DNA from: CAIWHR01 sp963811685
Lineage (GTDB): Bacteria; Pseudomonadota; Gammaproteobacteria; Burkholderiales; Casimicrobiaceae
Length of the DNA: 64,000 nt
Direction: 5' to 3'
Assembly: GCA_963811685.1 (NCBI GenBank)
Contig: CAWESK010000006.1
Location: forward strand, 232,413 to 296,412
The notes beneath the pieces are model-generated. The model was not told the origin of the DNA and made no database searches. It saw only the letters and a program-made list of their open reading frames with translations. The position numbers were made by a program, and so were the translations under genes. This document shows, one piece after another, positions 36,814 through 44,988 of the stretch (positions within the stretch are counted from its first letter, which is position 1; each line of letters begins with the position of its first letter).

Positions 36814-37631
36814 TGATTGCCGAGTCGGATATTCTCAACGCGAGCATCCTGATTGTCGATGATCAGGAGACCAATGTCAGCCTGCTCGAGCAGATGCTGC
36901 GTGAAGCCGGCTACACCCGCGTTGCCTCGACGATGGATCCACACGAAGTCTGTGCACTGCATCGGAAGAAATGCTACGACCTGATCCTGCTCGACCTCCA
37001 GATGCCCGGAATGGATGGATTCCAAGTGATCGAAGGTCTCAAGACCAACCAAAGAGACGGCTACCTCCCCGTCCTCGTGATCACCGCGCAGCCTGGCCAC
37101 AAGCTGCGCGCGTTGCAGGCCGGCGCAAAGGATTTCATCAGCAAGCCTTTCGACCTGGTCGAAGCCAAGACGCGTATCCACAACATGCTGGAAGTGCGGC
37201 TGCTCTACAGGAAACTCGAAAGCTACAACAAGGAGCTGGAACAGACGGTGCAGGAGCGGACCGCCGAGCTGCGCGAAAGCGAAGCCCGCTATCGCAGCCT
37301 CACCGAACTCGCCTCCGACTGGTACTGGGAGCAGGACGAGAACGGGACGTTCACCAAGGTCTCCGGTCCGGTCCTGGAGATGCTGGGAATCCGGGTCCCC
37401 AGCTTGGCGGGAGACAGAACCGGCGGTGAGACGCCAGGGTGGAATGAGGCGGAGCGGGAGACGCTGCAGGCAACCATTGCGGCGCGGCAGCCATTCCTGG
37501 ATTTCGTTCTCAGTCGGGTCAATCCCGACGGCTCGAAACAGGATTTTCAGGTGAGTGGAGAGCCGATGTTCAACCAGTCCTGCCGCTTCATTGGTTACCG
37601 CGGAATCGGCGTCGAACTCTCCGCAAAATAG
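36810..37631 (+). CDS. response regulator with coiled coil and PAS domain
   Basis: A 273-residue protein. The receiver (ILIVDDQETNVSLLEQML; LILLDLQMPGMDGFQV; VLVITAQPG; DFISKPFD) is of the RpfG-like kind. A coiled coil follows (about 135-170, LYRKLESYNKELEQTVQERTAELRESEA), then one PAS domain (YRSLTELASDWYWEQDENGTF). Relatives usually continue into HD-GYP, GGDEF or kinase output. Here the protein stops after PAS, so it may be an adaptor that relays phosphorylation by protein contact. Overlaps the kinase stop; Crp paralog 2 follows by 21 bp. Confidence 0.85.
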   Translation: MMIAESDILNASILIVDDQETNVSLLEQMLREAGYTRVASTMDPHEVCALHRKKCYDLILLDLQMPGMDGFQVIEGLKTNQRDGYLPVLVITAQPGHKLRALQAGAKDFISKPFDLVEAKTRIHNMLEVRLLYRKLESYNKELEQTVQERTAELRESEARYRSLTELASDWYWEQDENGTFTKVSGPVLEMLGIRVPSLAGDRTGGETPGWNEAERETLQATIAARQPFLDFVLSRVNPDGSKQDFQVSGEPMFNQSCRFIGYRGIGVELSAK

Positions 37632-37652
37632 AACGCAACGTCTCGACGATCG

Positions 37653-38453
37653 ATGTCATTGCCTCACAGCCCGAAACAAAACCATCTTCTCGCCGCCCTG
37701 CCAGCGGGGGAATTCGAGCGCCTGGCCGACCATCTGCAGCTGGTCCCGATGCCGCTCGGTGAAATCCTCTACGAACCCGGCGGACAGTTGCAGTACGCGT
37801 ATTTCCCCACCACCGCCATCGTGTCACTCCACTACGTGACGGAGTCTGGCGCATCGGCAGAAATCGCGGGAGTGGGCAATGAAGGCGTAGTCGGCATTTC
37901 ACTGTTCATGGGCGGCCAAACCACGCCAAGCTCGGCCGTAGTGCAGACCGCGGGTCACGCTTACCGGCTGGCGCGCCATTTGCTGAAGCAGGAATTCGAT
38001 CGCGCCGGACCGGTGCTTCAGCTGTTGCTGCGCTATACGCAGGCGCTGATCACGCAGATGACCCAGACTGCTGTATGCAACCGCCACCATTCGGTGGAGC
38101 AGCAGCTTTGCCGCTGGCTCTTGATGACCCTCGACCGAGTGCCCTCGGGTCAGCTGGTCATGACCCAGGAATTGGTCGCCCGCATGCTCGGCGTGCGGCG
38201 GGAAGGCATCACGGAAGCCGCCGGCAAATTGCAGCATGCGGGCTTGATTCGATACCGACGCGGCCACATTGCGGTTCTGGAACGGTCGGGACTGGAGGCG
38301 CGCACGTGCGAGTGTTACGCCGTGGTCAAGGCCGAATTGGGGCGCCTCCTCTCCGACGTGCGGTACCACAAGGGCGTTTCCAATCGTCGGGAAACAGCGC
38401 CCGGTCAATCGGCTAACCCCGTGAAATCGCCGGACCCCTTGTTCATCCAGTAA
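37653..38453 (+). CDS. Crp/Fnr-family regulator, paralog 2
   Basis: A 266-residue regulator strongly similar to paralog 1 (MSLPHSPKQNHLLAALPAGEFERL; VGNEGVVGISLFMGGQTT; HTH MTQELVARMLGVRREGITEAAGKLQHAGLIRY). The recognition helix is the same as paralog 1. It is third in the kinase/receiver-PAS/Crp operon, which makes it the obvious transcriptional output of that phosphorelay, though no receiver domain is fused to it. The C-terminal tail beyond about residue 235 differs from paralog 1 and looks disordered. Confidence 0.88.
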   Translation: MSLPHSPKQNHLLAALPAGEFERLADHLQLVPMPLGEILYEPGGQLQYAYFPTTAIVSLHYVTESGASAEIAGVGNEGVVGISLFMGGQTTPSSAVVQTAGHAYRLARHLLKQEFDRAGPVLQLLLRYTQALITQMTQTAVCNRHHSVEQQLCRWLLMTLDRVPSGQLVMTQELVARMLGVRREGITEAAGKLQHAGLIRYRRGHIAVLERSGLEARTCECYAVVKAELGRLLSDVRYHKGVSNRRETAPGQSANPVKSPDPLFIQ

Positions 38454-38516
38454 CGACTCGATCGATCGCTTCCTGGCTTCGACCATTCGTGCCCGGGGCT
38501 TGTTTTCCTGACCTGC

Positions 38517-38539
38517 GACGTGGCCACGGGGGCCACGTC
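38517..38539. repeat. 9-bp inverted repeat before the alpha/beta hydrolase gene
   Basis: GACGTGGCC-ACGGG-GGCCACGTC, a perfect 9-bp stem with a 5-nt loop, 64 bp after the Crp paralog 2 stop and about 50 bp before the ATG at 38592. It could be a terminator without a T-tail or an operator. Confidence 0.45.
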
Positions 38540-38591
38540 CCGGCTCCCCGAACCCGAGGGCGGCGCCGACGGTCGCTTACAATGCGCGACC

Positions 38592-39809
38592 ATGTTCAAG
38601 AAGAATCACGCATCCGCTTCCGACATGCGTGGGCTCAACCGACTGACCATCGACGCCATCGCGGGCGTGATCGACCTGGTCGAGGCGATGCATTACAACA
38701 TCGCCAGCGTTCCGGGAATCGCTCGCAAATCGAAGTCTGGGCGCACGACGGGAATTACCGGGTTCGTGTACCGGAGTATCAGCGGCACGGTCGGTTTGGT
38801 GGGCCACGCACTCGATCGGCTGCTCGCCAAGCTTGACCCCTTGCTTGGCGTGCGCAGCTCATGGCCCGGCCGCGAAGCGTCAGTGGCCGCGCTGAATGGC
38901 GTGCTGGGCGACTACCTCGCGGCTTCGAAAAACCCGTTGGCGATCGCGATGGGCCTCCGTCGGGAAGGACATCCATTGCCGATGGACGCGCAGGCGCTGG
39001 CCGCCGCAATCCCGAAAGCGGGTGACAAGCTGGTCGTACTCGTGCACGGCCTGTGCATGAACGATCTGCAATGGAGCCGACAGGGGCACGACCACGGCGC
39101 CGCGCTGGCGCGAGACCTTGGCTATACACCGGTTTATCTCCATTACAACACCGGCCTTCATGTCTCCATCAACGGGCGCGCGCTGGACGATCTGCTCGAC
39201 GCCCTGCTCAAAGTCTGGCCGGTGCAGCTCGGTGAATTGGTGATCATCGGGCACAGCATGGGTGGACTGGTCGCTCGAAGCGCCTGCCATTACGCCGCCG
39301 CCGCTCGACACGAGTGGCTGCTGCATCTCGACAAGCTCCTTTTCCTCGGCACGCCGCACCAGGGTGCGCCGCTCGAGCGTGGCGGCAACGCAGTGGACAT
39401 GCTGCTCGGCATCAGCCCGTATACCGCGCCGTTCGCACGCCTCGGCAAGGTGCGCAGCGCCGGCATCACCGATCTGCGGTATGGCAACCTCGTGGACGAA
39501 GACTGGGAAGGGCGCGACCGTTTCGAGCGCTCGGGCGACGTTCGACGTGCGGTGTCGTTACCGGAGGACGTGCAGTGTTTCACGATCGCCGCGACCACCG
39601 GCAAGCACGCGGGCGATCTGAGTGATCGCTTGATCGGCGATGGCATCGTGCCCTTGGCCAGCGCTCTGGGTCGCCACAAGGACCCCCGGCTCGCGTTGAC
39701 CTTCCCGGAATCGCGGCAATGGATCGGGTACGAGATGAATCATCTGGACTTGCTCAGCCGACGCGAGGTCTATGAACGGATCAGCCGGTGGCTCGCGCCC
39801 TCCGCTTAG
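38592..39809 (+). CDS. alpha/beta hydrolase (PGAP1/lipase-like)
   Basis: A 405-residue protein: an N-terminal helical part of about 140 residues, then an alpha/beta-hydrolase core (LVVLVHGLCMNDLQW; nucleophile Ser222 in IIGHSMGGLVARS; LFLGTPHQGAPLE; late IGDGIVPLASAL and the C-terminal His in YEMNHLDLLS). It resembles PGAP1-type and esterase/lipase proteins with a lid region. The frame extends to 38520, but that start falls inside an inverted repeat; MFKKNHASASDMRG at 38592 is preferred. No signal peptide. Substrate unknown. Confidence 0.82.
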   Translation: MFKKNHASASDMRGLNRLTIDAIAGVIDLVEAMHYNIASVPGIARKSKSGRTTGITGFVYRSISGTVGLVGHALDRLLAKLDPLLGVRSSWPGREASVAALNGVLGDYLAASKNPLAIAMGLRREGHPLPMDAQALAAAIPKAGDKLVVLVHGLCMNDLQWSRQGHDHGAALARDLGYTPVYLHYNTGLHVSINGRALDDLLDALLKVWPVQLGELVIIGHSMGGLVARSACHYAAAARHEWLLHLDKLLFLGTPHQGAPLERGGNAVDMLLGISPYTAPFARLGKVRSAGITDLRYGNLVDEDWEGRDRFERSGDVRRAVSLPEDVQCFTIAATTGKHAGDLSDRLIGDGIVPLASALGRHKDPRLALTFPESRQWIGYEMNHLDLLSRREVYERISRWLAPSA

Positions 39810-39872
39810 TCCGCGGTCTCGATATCGGCGGTGATGTACGTCTCCTGGTTGAAATCGTTTGCCAATACGCAA

Positions 39873-40073
39873 TCACGGCAGGTGCTGAGCTGTTGCCGGT
39901 GTTGCCGGTGGGGCCAGGTTGCCGCCCTCGCCTTCCCAGGCCTGCAGGTCTTCCGTGTGCTGCCGCTTCTTGGCATCGTGACGCGCGGCGCGTCGACGTA
40001 GTGTGAGAGCGGCGCCGATCGCCGCGCCAGCGGCCAGCACAAGCGGCAATGTCCAGCGTCTGTTCATCGTCAT
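39873..40073 (-). CDS. small single-pass membrane protein
   Basis: A 66-residue protein: MTMNRRWTLPLVLAAGAAIGAALTLRRRAARH is one transmembrane helix flanked by arginines, followed by a soluble tail with many Gln/Glu. AAGGAG lies seven bases before the ATG at 40073, strong support for the start. No family recognised. The 63 bp before it and the hydrolase end show nothing notable. Confidence 0.6.
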   Translation of the reverse strand: MTMNRRWTLPLVLAAGAAIGAALTLRRRAARHDAKKRQHTEDLQAWEGEGGNLAPPATPATAQHLP

Positions 40074-40141
40074 CGTGGATCTCCTTCGTGAATGAAGCGG
40101 GGGGATTACGTTACCCGAGACGAATGCCCTTCTCGGCACCG

Positions 40142-40744
40142 TCACTCATCGGTCGGCAGGTTCACTCCGGCGATCACGTGGATGCGCTCGCCCAAATGCA
40201 GCGTGCCGCGCGTAGCTTGGTCGAACACGTGGCGCGAGCCATCGCGAAGGCGGACGACGAACTGATAGCTGGTAGTGACCTTGATCGTTCCGGCGGTGGA
40301 TCGACCCGCGAGCGTGCCCGCTACGGTGTCGAGAAACGTCGCGATGCCGCTGTATTCGCCGCCGTCGTGAACATTCCCGGTGACCCAGAAGCTATCGGAA
40401 TAGGCATAGCCATAGGCACAGACCCCGCCAATTCTCTCCTGCCGGTCGATTCGGCTTACCGATTCGACCACGCCACAACCGGCGCAGTCCAGCTTCCTTC
40501 GGACGGAGCCCCCATTTGAAAGCGCGATGAGCGCGACGTCTTCGGCTGCGCCGCGCGTTGCGTTCGCCCGTGCAACAGGATCGCTCGTCGCCACGTTGAT
40601 CAGCGCTTTCGCGTCGACCGGCGCGACGCGCGCCAACGCGCTCCGATCGCTGATCGATGCGCTGCCGGCAAACGTCGCGACAATCGCGACCAGCCCCACC
40701 AGCAATGGCAAGCCGAGACCTAATCGCCTGGCGTCCGTATCCAT
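40142..40744 (-). CDS. membrane-anchored protein with SlyB-like end segments
   Basis: A 200-residue protein. One N-terminal helix (LGLPLLVGLVAIVATFAG) anchors it. The later segments CAGCGVVESVSRIDRQE and YQFVVRLRDGSRHVFDQATRGTLHLGERIHVIAGV match the ends of SlyB/glycine-zipper outer-membrane lipoproteins, but the glycine zipper between them is replaced by YGYAYSDSFWVTGNVHDGGEYS. Start at the ATG at 40744, or 40792 with 16 more residues. It lies 48 bp downstream of Crp paralog 3, probably in the same transcript. Confidence 0.6.
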   Translation of the reverse strand: MDTDARRLGLGLPLLVGLVAIVATFAGSASISDRSALARVAPVDAKALINVATSDPVARANATRGAAEDVALIALSNGGSVRRKLDCAGCGVVESVSRIDRQERIGGVCAYGYAYSDSFWVTGNVHDGGEYSGIATFLDTVAGTLAGRSTAGTIKVTTSYQFVVRLRDGSRHVFDQATRGTLHLGERIHVIAGVNLPTDE

Positions 40745-40792
40745 TTGGTCTACTCGACCTCGCACATCGTCAACTCTTGTCGCCGGATACAC

Positions 40793-41506
40793 CTATGCCA
40801 GGATCCGATCGTACGATTCTCGATCGGCCTCGTAGCACCCGCAGGAAGCAGCTTTGAGTCCGCGCCGGTCGAGAACCGTGATATCGCCGCGGCTGTAACG
40901 GATCAGCCTGCGTTTCTGCAGAGCTCCCGCCGCCTTGGTCACACCGACCCGGCGTACGCCGAGCATCAGGGCCAGGAACTCCTGTGTGACGTGGAAGGCG
41001 TTCGCGTGCGCGCGATCCTGGGTCATCAGCAGCCAGCGGGCAAGCCGCGCCTCGACCACGTGGAAGCGGGTACAGGCTGCCGTTTGCGCGAGCTGGGCCA
41101 AGTGGACGAAGACATAGCGGGCAATCTCGCGTTGTAGTCTCTCGCTGCGCCGAAGTTCGCGACAGAAGTGCGCAGCGTCCATCCGCAGCGCCGATCCCGC
41201 GCCCTGTACCACTGCACGCACGGGTGAGAGATCTACGCCGAGCGCGAGCGGAACCCCGAACATTCCTTCATTCCCGACCATTCCGACCTCGAGAGAGGCC
41301 GAATCGTCGACCGGCATGATCAGCGAGATGAAGCCCGTGATGGGGAAAAGGACTTGGTTGAGGCGCTCGTTCGGCGTGTACAGCACCTCGGCGAACGTGA
41401 GCTCGATTGTTTCGCATCCGGCCAGGAATCGGCGCCGGTCGCTTTCCGGCAGCGCTTCGAGCAAGCGATTGACCGGCGACGCGCGTTTGATCGGTGGCAC
41501 CAACAC
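40793..41506 (-). CDS. Crp/Fnr-family regulator, paralog 3
   Basis: A 237-residue regulator more distant from paralogs 1 and 2: beta-barrel (FAEVLYTPNERLNQVLFPITGFISLI; VGNEGMFGVPLALG), dimer helix, HTH (HVTQEFLALMLGVRRVGVTKAAGALQKRRLIRYSRGDI). The recognition helix keeps VRR-x-GVT-x-AA. It starts at GTG 41506, or more likely GTG 41500, which has GAGGAG seven bases upstream. A Crp-like operator sits 119 bp upstream, consistent with auto- or cross-regulation. Confidence 0.86.
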   Translation of the reverse strand: MLVPPIKRASPVNRLLEALPESDRRRFLAGCETIELTFAEVLYTPNERLNQVLFPITGFISLIMPVDDSASLEVGMVGNEGMFGVPLALGVDLSPVRAVVQGAGSALRMDAAHFCRELRRSERLQREIARYVFVHLAQLAQTAACTRFHVVEARLARWLLMTQDRAHANAFHVTQEFLALMLGVRRVGVTKAAGALQKRRLIRYSRGDITVLDRRGLKAASCGCYEADRESYDRILA

Positions 41507-41624
41507 TCTCCTCGGGCATCGGCGAGACCCGCTCGTGGAGAATTCGGCGGAATCCCGATGTCCGATGCAAGCGCGATCTCACCTTACTGCGACTGGTAGA
41601 GTACGACGACGCCGTCGACCTGTC

Positions 41625-41640
41625 TGCGCGCCAGCGCACA
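41625..41640. promoter_or_regulatory. Crp-like operator TGCGC-N6-GCACA
   Basis: GTC-TGCGC-GCCAGC-GCACA: one mismatch in the left half, flanking GTC kept. Lies 119 bp upstream of Crp paralog 3. Confidence 0.55.
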
Positions 41641-41766
41641 TAGGCAGCAGCAAGGCGGGTCCCAGCCGAGACTCGATCCCACTCCGGTCACGCGCTCCGC
41701 CTCAGAGCAGTCGGTCCCGAGCTGAGCATGCCTATCATTACCACCGGCACAACGAAGAACGTGACT

Positions 41767-42228
41767 CTACATGCTGTCGGCGCTCAACATGAGTGGGTGG
41801 ACAAATTCCGCCCACTTCGGTGTGCTCGGCGACGGCAGCGGACTAAGAGTCTCGACCTGTGTGCCAGCACCGGGACGATCCAGGTCGATCCGCGCCTTTA
41901 GCGAACGAAAAGACTCGATCTGCGCGTCCACCTTCGCATCGACGATGTAGCCAATTCTCCATTCCGGGAACCACCGTTCTCGGCACAAATCGTCACCGAT
42001 GCGGAGTAAATCGCAATGCCGCCGGTCTCGTTCCAGGCGCAGCCACAGATCGCGCAGGTCAAGTTCCCCACCTTCGAGGATCTCAAGAAAATTGGCACCC
42101 GTGAACAAGAGCATGCCGGAGATGTGATTGCGCTCGTTGTTGCGGCGCGCCGGTGCAATAATTTCGTTGAGCCGCGCCACAGAGAACGATGGTGATGGGA
42201 CGCTGGACCACGCTAATCTGCGCAACAT
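41767..42228 (-). CDS. BLUF-like domain protein lacking the photoactive Tyr and Gln
   Basis: A 153-residue protein with a BLUF fold: MLRRLAWSSVPSPSFSVARLNEIIAPARRNNERNHISGMLLFTGANFLEILEGG, then IGDDLCRERWFPEWRIGYI. In functional BLUF flavoproteins a Tyr near position 7-8 and a Gln in F-x-Q-x-LEG carry the photochemistry. Here they are Trp7 and Glu49, while the flavin-contact Asn (NNERN) is kept. It may bind flavin or nothing and act as a light-independent sensor. No output domain is fused. It lies 5 bp after a small upstream frame, and a Crp-like operator precedes that. Confidence 0.78.
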   Translation of the reverse strand: MLRRLAWSSVPSPSFSVARLNEIIAPARRNNERNHISGMLLFTGANFLEILEGGELDLRDLWLRLERDRRHCDLLRIGDDLCRERWFPEWRIGYIVDAKVDAQIESFRSLKARIDLDRPGAGTQVETLSPLPSPSTPKWAEFVHPLMLSADSM

Positions 42229-42233
42229 GATTC

Positions 42234-42449
42234 TCAGGCATCGCCGCTGTCGAGCGACGGCTCCTGTTTAGCCATGAACTCAGCGATCGACAATTGACAC
42301 TCGTCCTCGTCGTGTACGTGCCCGGAGCGGCGAAATCCCTGCATGCTCCAATTGCCACCTTGGATTCGTGACAAATGCTGAACTGCGGCTCTCGGGCCGG
42401 CGCTGTCCCGGCGCGCACGGTAGGAAGGCATTGGCAGCACGTGTTTCAT
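42234..42449 (-). CDS. small hypothetical protein upstream of the BLUF-like gene
   Basis: A 71-codon frame from the ATG at 42449 (MKHVLPMPSYRARRDSAGPRAAVQHL, ending in DECQLSIAEFMAKQEPSLDSGDA). Arginine-rich and without known domains. The 5-bp spacing to the BLUF-like gene and the Crp-like operator 38 bp before the ATG favour a real leader gene. No ribosome-binding site is visible, so it could also be untranslated leader. Confidence 0.35.
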   Translation of the reverse strand: MKHVLPMPSYRARRDSAGPRAAVQHLSRIQGGNWSMQGFRRSGHVHDEDECQLSIAEFMAKQEPSLDSGDA

Positions 42450-42820
42450 GGTTGGTCGATTTTGAGCGCGCACCGACAGAGTCGTCTGTGCGCTGGTGAA
42501 CATAGAACCTCGATGGATCCGCAGGTCCGGCTGCGTCGGACAAGCGGATGGACCTTAGCTGCGGGCCGTGACGGGCGTTCCGGTCGGCGGTGAGCCTTTG
42601 CAGGCCTATCAGCTGACGTTGAAGGCACGGTCGTCACCGGCCGGGGTCTTGATGCAGTGGCTGCCGCGCGAGGGAAGCTCGCGTTCAACGGACCGGGGCG
42701 TGTGCAAGGTGCCATAGCGGCGTCGCATTCACCGACGCCAACGCGCGGTTGCAGGTCTTCCCGGGCTCAAACCTGACCGTCAGGACTGCCGGCGTGTCTC
42801 GCCGAGATGCCCGTGCGCGG
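42450..42820. other. 371-bp intergenic region before DedA
   Basis: Apart from the Crp-like operator at 42487-42502 I see no gene, terminator or tRNA. Short frames here lack codon bias and family resemblance. Confidence 0.5.
42487..42502. promoter_or_regulatory. Crp-like operator TGTGC-N6-GAACA
   Basis: GTC-TGTGC-GCTGGT-GAACA. Left half perfect, right half with one change that is shared by the copies at 43562 and 56205. Lies 38 bp upstream of the 42449 start and 259 bp before the BLUF-like gene. Confidence 0.55.
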
Positions 42821-43459
42821 TTAGCGGCGCAGCCGCGCCCGCGCATATTCGATGGCGAGCGGCGTGATCGAGAGCGCAACGATCGCCAGGACCACCAACG
42901 CGAAATTCTCCTGCACCGCTTGGATCCCGCCGAACAGATAGCCGCAGGAAACCAGAAGTCCGACCCATAGCAAAGCACCGGCTACGCTGAACGCGAGGAA
43001 GCGGCCGTAGCTCATGCGCCCGACGCCGGCAACGAAAGGGGCGAAGGTGCGGACAATCGGAACGAATCGCGCAAGGACGATCGTCTTTCCGCCGTGACGG
43101 GCATAGAACGCCTGTGTCCGCTCCAGAGCTCTCCGGTTCAGGAATCGCGGATGCTGGTTGTTCGCGATCCGCCTTCCGAACAATCTGCCGATCCAGTAGT
43201 TGCAGTTGTCGCCGCTAAGGGCGGCACCCACCAGCGTAAGCGCAAGGACCTCGACGGGCATGCCGGCGGACGCCCAGAGCGCGCCGGAAGCAAACAGCAG
43301 TGAATCACCGGGCAGGAATGGCGTAATGACAAGCCCGGTCTCGCAGAAAACGATCAGAAACAGGATCAGGTAGATCCATACGCCGTACTGCTGCAGCAGC
43401 AGATCGAGCTGGCTGTCGAGATGCGCGACGAACTGCCACGCGGTCGCCAGAAGTTCCAT
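42821..43459 (-). CDS. DedA-family membrane protein
   Basis: A 212-residue inner-membrane protein of the DedA/VTT superfamily: LILFLIVFCETGLVITPFLPGDSLLFASGAL, then GDNCNYWIGRLFGRRI, FYARHGGKTIVLARFVPIVRTFAPFVAGVGRMSY and two C-terminal helices. The Glu/Asp and Arg residues needed for DedA function (E in CETG, D in PGDS, R in ARFVPIVRT) are present. Members act as lipid scramblases or support undecaprenyl-phosphate recycling and membrane homeostasis. Divergent from the metallo-beta-lactamase/receiver gene. Confidence 0.9.
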   Translation of the reverse strand: MELLATAWQFVAHLDSQLDLLLQQYGVWIYLILFLIVFCETGLVITPFLPGDSLLFASGALWASAGMPVEVLALTLVGAALSGDNCNYWIGRLFGRRIANNQHPRFLNRRALERTQAFYARHGGKTIVLARFVPIVRTFAPFVAGVGRMSYGRFLAFSVAGALLWVGLLVSCGYLFGGIQAVQENFALVVLAIVALSITPLAIEYARARLRR

Positions 43460-43561
43460 GTAGTTCCGATCATCGCACAGACGCGTGAGCCCGTGGTGTG
43501 AGGGTACGATTTAGCACCTTGAGCGGGACGGTTGAAGCATGCAATGGCAGATTTCGACCCA

Positions 43562-43577
43562 TGTTCGCCACCGCACA
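43562..43577. promoter_or_regulatory. Crp-like operator TGTTC-N6-GCACA
   Basis: TGTTC-GCCACC-GCACA-GAC. Lies 74 bp upstream of the metallo-beta-lactamase/receiver ATG at 43651 and about 100 bp upstream of the divergent DedA gene. Confidence 0.6.
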
Positions 43578-43650
43578 GACATCGTCGGCACGTCGCCGGA
43601 TCATCCACTGGCTGGTTCCCTACATTTATTCGCCGGAGGTCCGCAGGCTC

Positions 43651-44976
43651 ATGAAAGTACGCTTTTGGGGAACTCGGGGGTCAATCGCCACACCCGGACC
43701 GGCGACCAACCACTTCGGCGGCAACACGTCCTGCGTCGAGGTGACCACGGCCAGCGGCGATCTTCTGATCTTCGATTGCGGCACCGGCGCGCGCCCGCTG
43801 GCCGCCGAGTTGATGGCCCAAAGCAAGAAAGCCATTAACGCGAACATCCTCCTCGGCCATACGCACTGGGATCACATTCAAGGCTTTCCGTTCTTCAGCC
43901 CGGCTTTTCTGAAAGGGAATTCCGTTGCCATCTATGGCCCGGAAGGCAGCCGGGGCTCGCTGCAGCACGTGCTCGCCGGCCAGATGGAGTACACCTACTT
44001 TCCCGTCGACTTGAACCAGCTCCCGGCGGCGATCACCTACCACGACCTGACCGAGGGTATCCACACGATCGGCGGCGCGCGGGTCGCGACACAATTTCTC
44101 AATCACCCGTGCATGACGGTGGGCTATCGGGTCGAAGCCGACGGCGTGGCGGTGGTGTACCTGGTGGACCACGAGCCGTTCTCCGATGCGCTCTGGCGCG
44201 CCGGGGCCGAGCCAGGCCGAATCGAATCCATCCTGCACGAGGGAGACCGGAGACACGCCAAATTCATGGCCGACGCCGATCTCGTGATCCACGATGCCCA
44301 GTACACGCCCGAGGAGTATCCCTCAAGGAAGACCTGGGGACACAGTACGTACGACTACGTTGTGCAAATTGCCGCGGCGGCGGGCGTACGGCGGGTCGCG
44401 CTGACCCATCACGATCCGAGCCACGACGACCACTTCGTCGCGGACATTGAACGCAGGGCACGCGCCTTGGCCTTGCAATGTGGAACGGGGCTCGATGTCT
44501 TTTGCGCGTATGAAGGCTGCGAACTGGCGCCGGAGTCGCGCTCCGCCTTGAAGCCCTTTGTCGCCGCGGCTCCCTTTCAGGCGTCCGTCGCGCAGCGCCA
44601 CTTTCACGTTCTGGCGGTTGATGACCAGCCGGACATGCTTACGATGATCGTCCGCGCGCTGGAGGACGACCAGTACACGGTGAGCAGGGCGACGAGCGGC
44701 CCGGAAGCGCTTCGGATGATCGACGAGCACATGCCGGACCTCGTGGTCCTGGATTACAAGATGACCGACATGGATGGCCTGGCGGTCATGAAGACGCTAC
44801 GCGCCAAGCCCGAGACGCGGCGCCTGCCTGTGCTGATGCTCACCGCGATGACCGACGAACCCAGCACCCGCGCCGGCTTCGAAGCGGGGGTGACGGACTA
44901 TGTGACAAAGCCATTCTCGATCCCGCAGCTCACCGCGCGTGTCCGCGCCTGCCTCACTCGATCGCAGGTTCTGTAA
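43651..44976 (+). CDS. metallo-beta-lactamase fold hydrolase fused to a response-regulator receiver
   Basis: A 441-residue fusion. Residues 1-310 form an MBL domain like class III cAMP phosphodiesterases and PhnP/RNase Z relatives: MKVRFWGTRGSIATPG, NTSCVEV, metal motif GHTHWDHIQG (His70, His72, Asp74, His75), VVYLVDHEP, DLVIHDAQYT, LTHHDPSHDD. Residues about 325-441 are a receiver (VLAVDDQPDMLTMIV; LVVLDYKMTDMDG; VLMLTAMTD; DYVTKPF). Phosphorylation probably switches the hydrolase. It converges with the kinase-receiver-Hpt gene 12 bp away, its likely phosphodonor. The start at 43651 coincides with the MBL domain; the longer frame from 43498 runs through the operator. Confidence 0.88.
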   Translation: MKVRFWGTRGSIATPGPATNHFGGNTSCVEVTTASGDLLIFDCGTGARPLAAELMAQSKKAINANILLGHTHWDHIQGFPFFSPAFLKGNSVAIYGPEGSRGSLQHVLAGQMEYTYFPVDLNQLPAAITYHDLTEGIHTIGGARVATQFLNHPCMTVGYRVEADGVAVVYLVDHEPFSDALWRAGAEPGRIESILHEGDRRHAKFMADADLVIHDAQYTPEEYPSRKTWGHSTYDYVVQIAAAAGVRRVALTHHDPSHDDHFVADIERRARALALQCGTGLDVFCAYEGCELAPESRSALKPFVAAAPFQASVAQRHFHVLAVDDQPDMLTMIVRALEDDQYTVSRATSGPEALRMIDEHMPDLVVLDYKMTDMDGLAVMKTLRAKPETRRLPVLMLTAMTDEPSTRAGFEAGVTDYVTKPFSIPQLTARVRACLTRSQVL

Positions 44977-44988
44977 TCGCGTGAAAGG

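Noticed and set aside
42446..42978. Minus-strand frames of about 90 codons upstream of and inside DedA
   Set aside because: No family resemblance; they overlap DedA or the operator region and lack ribosome-binding sites.
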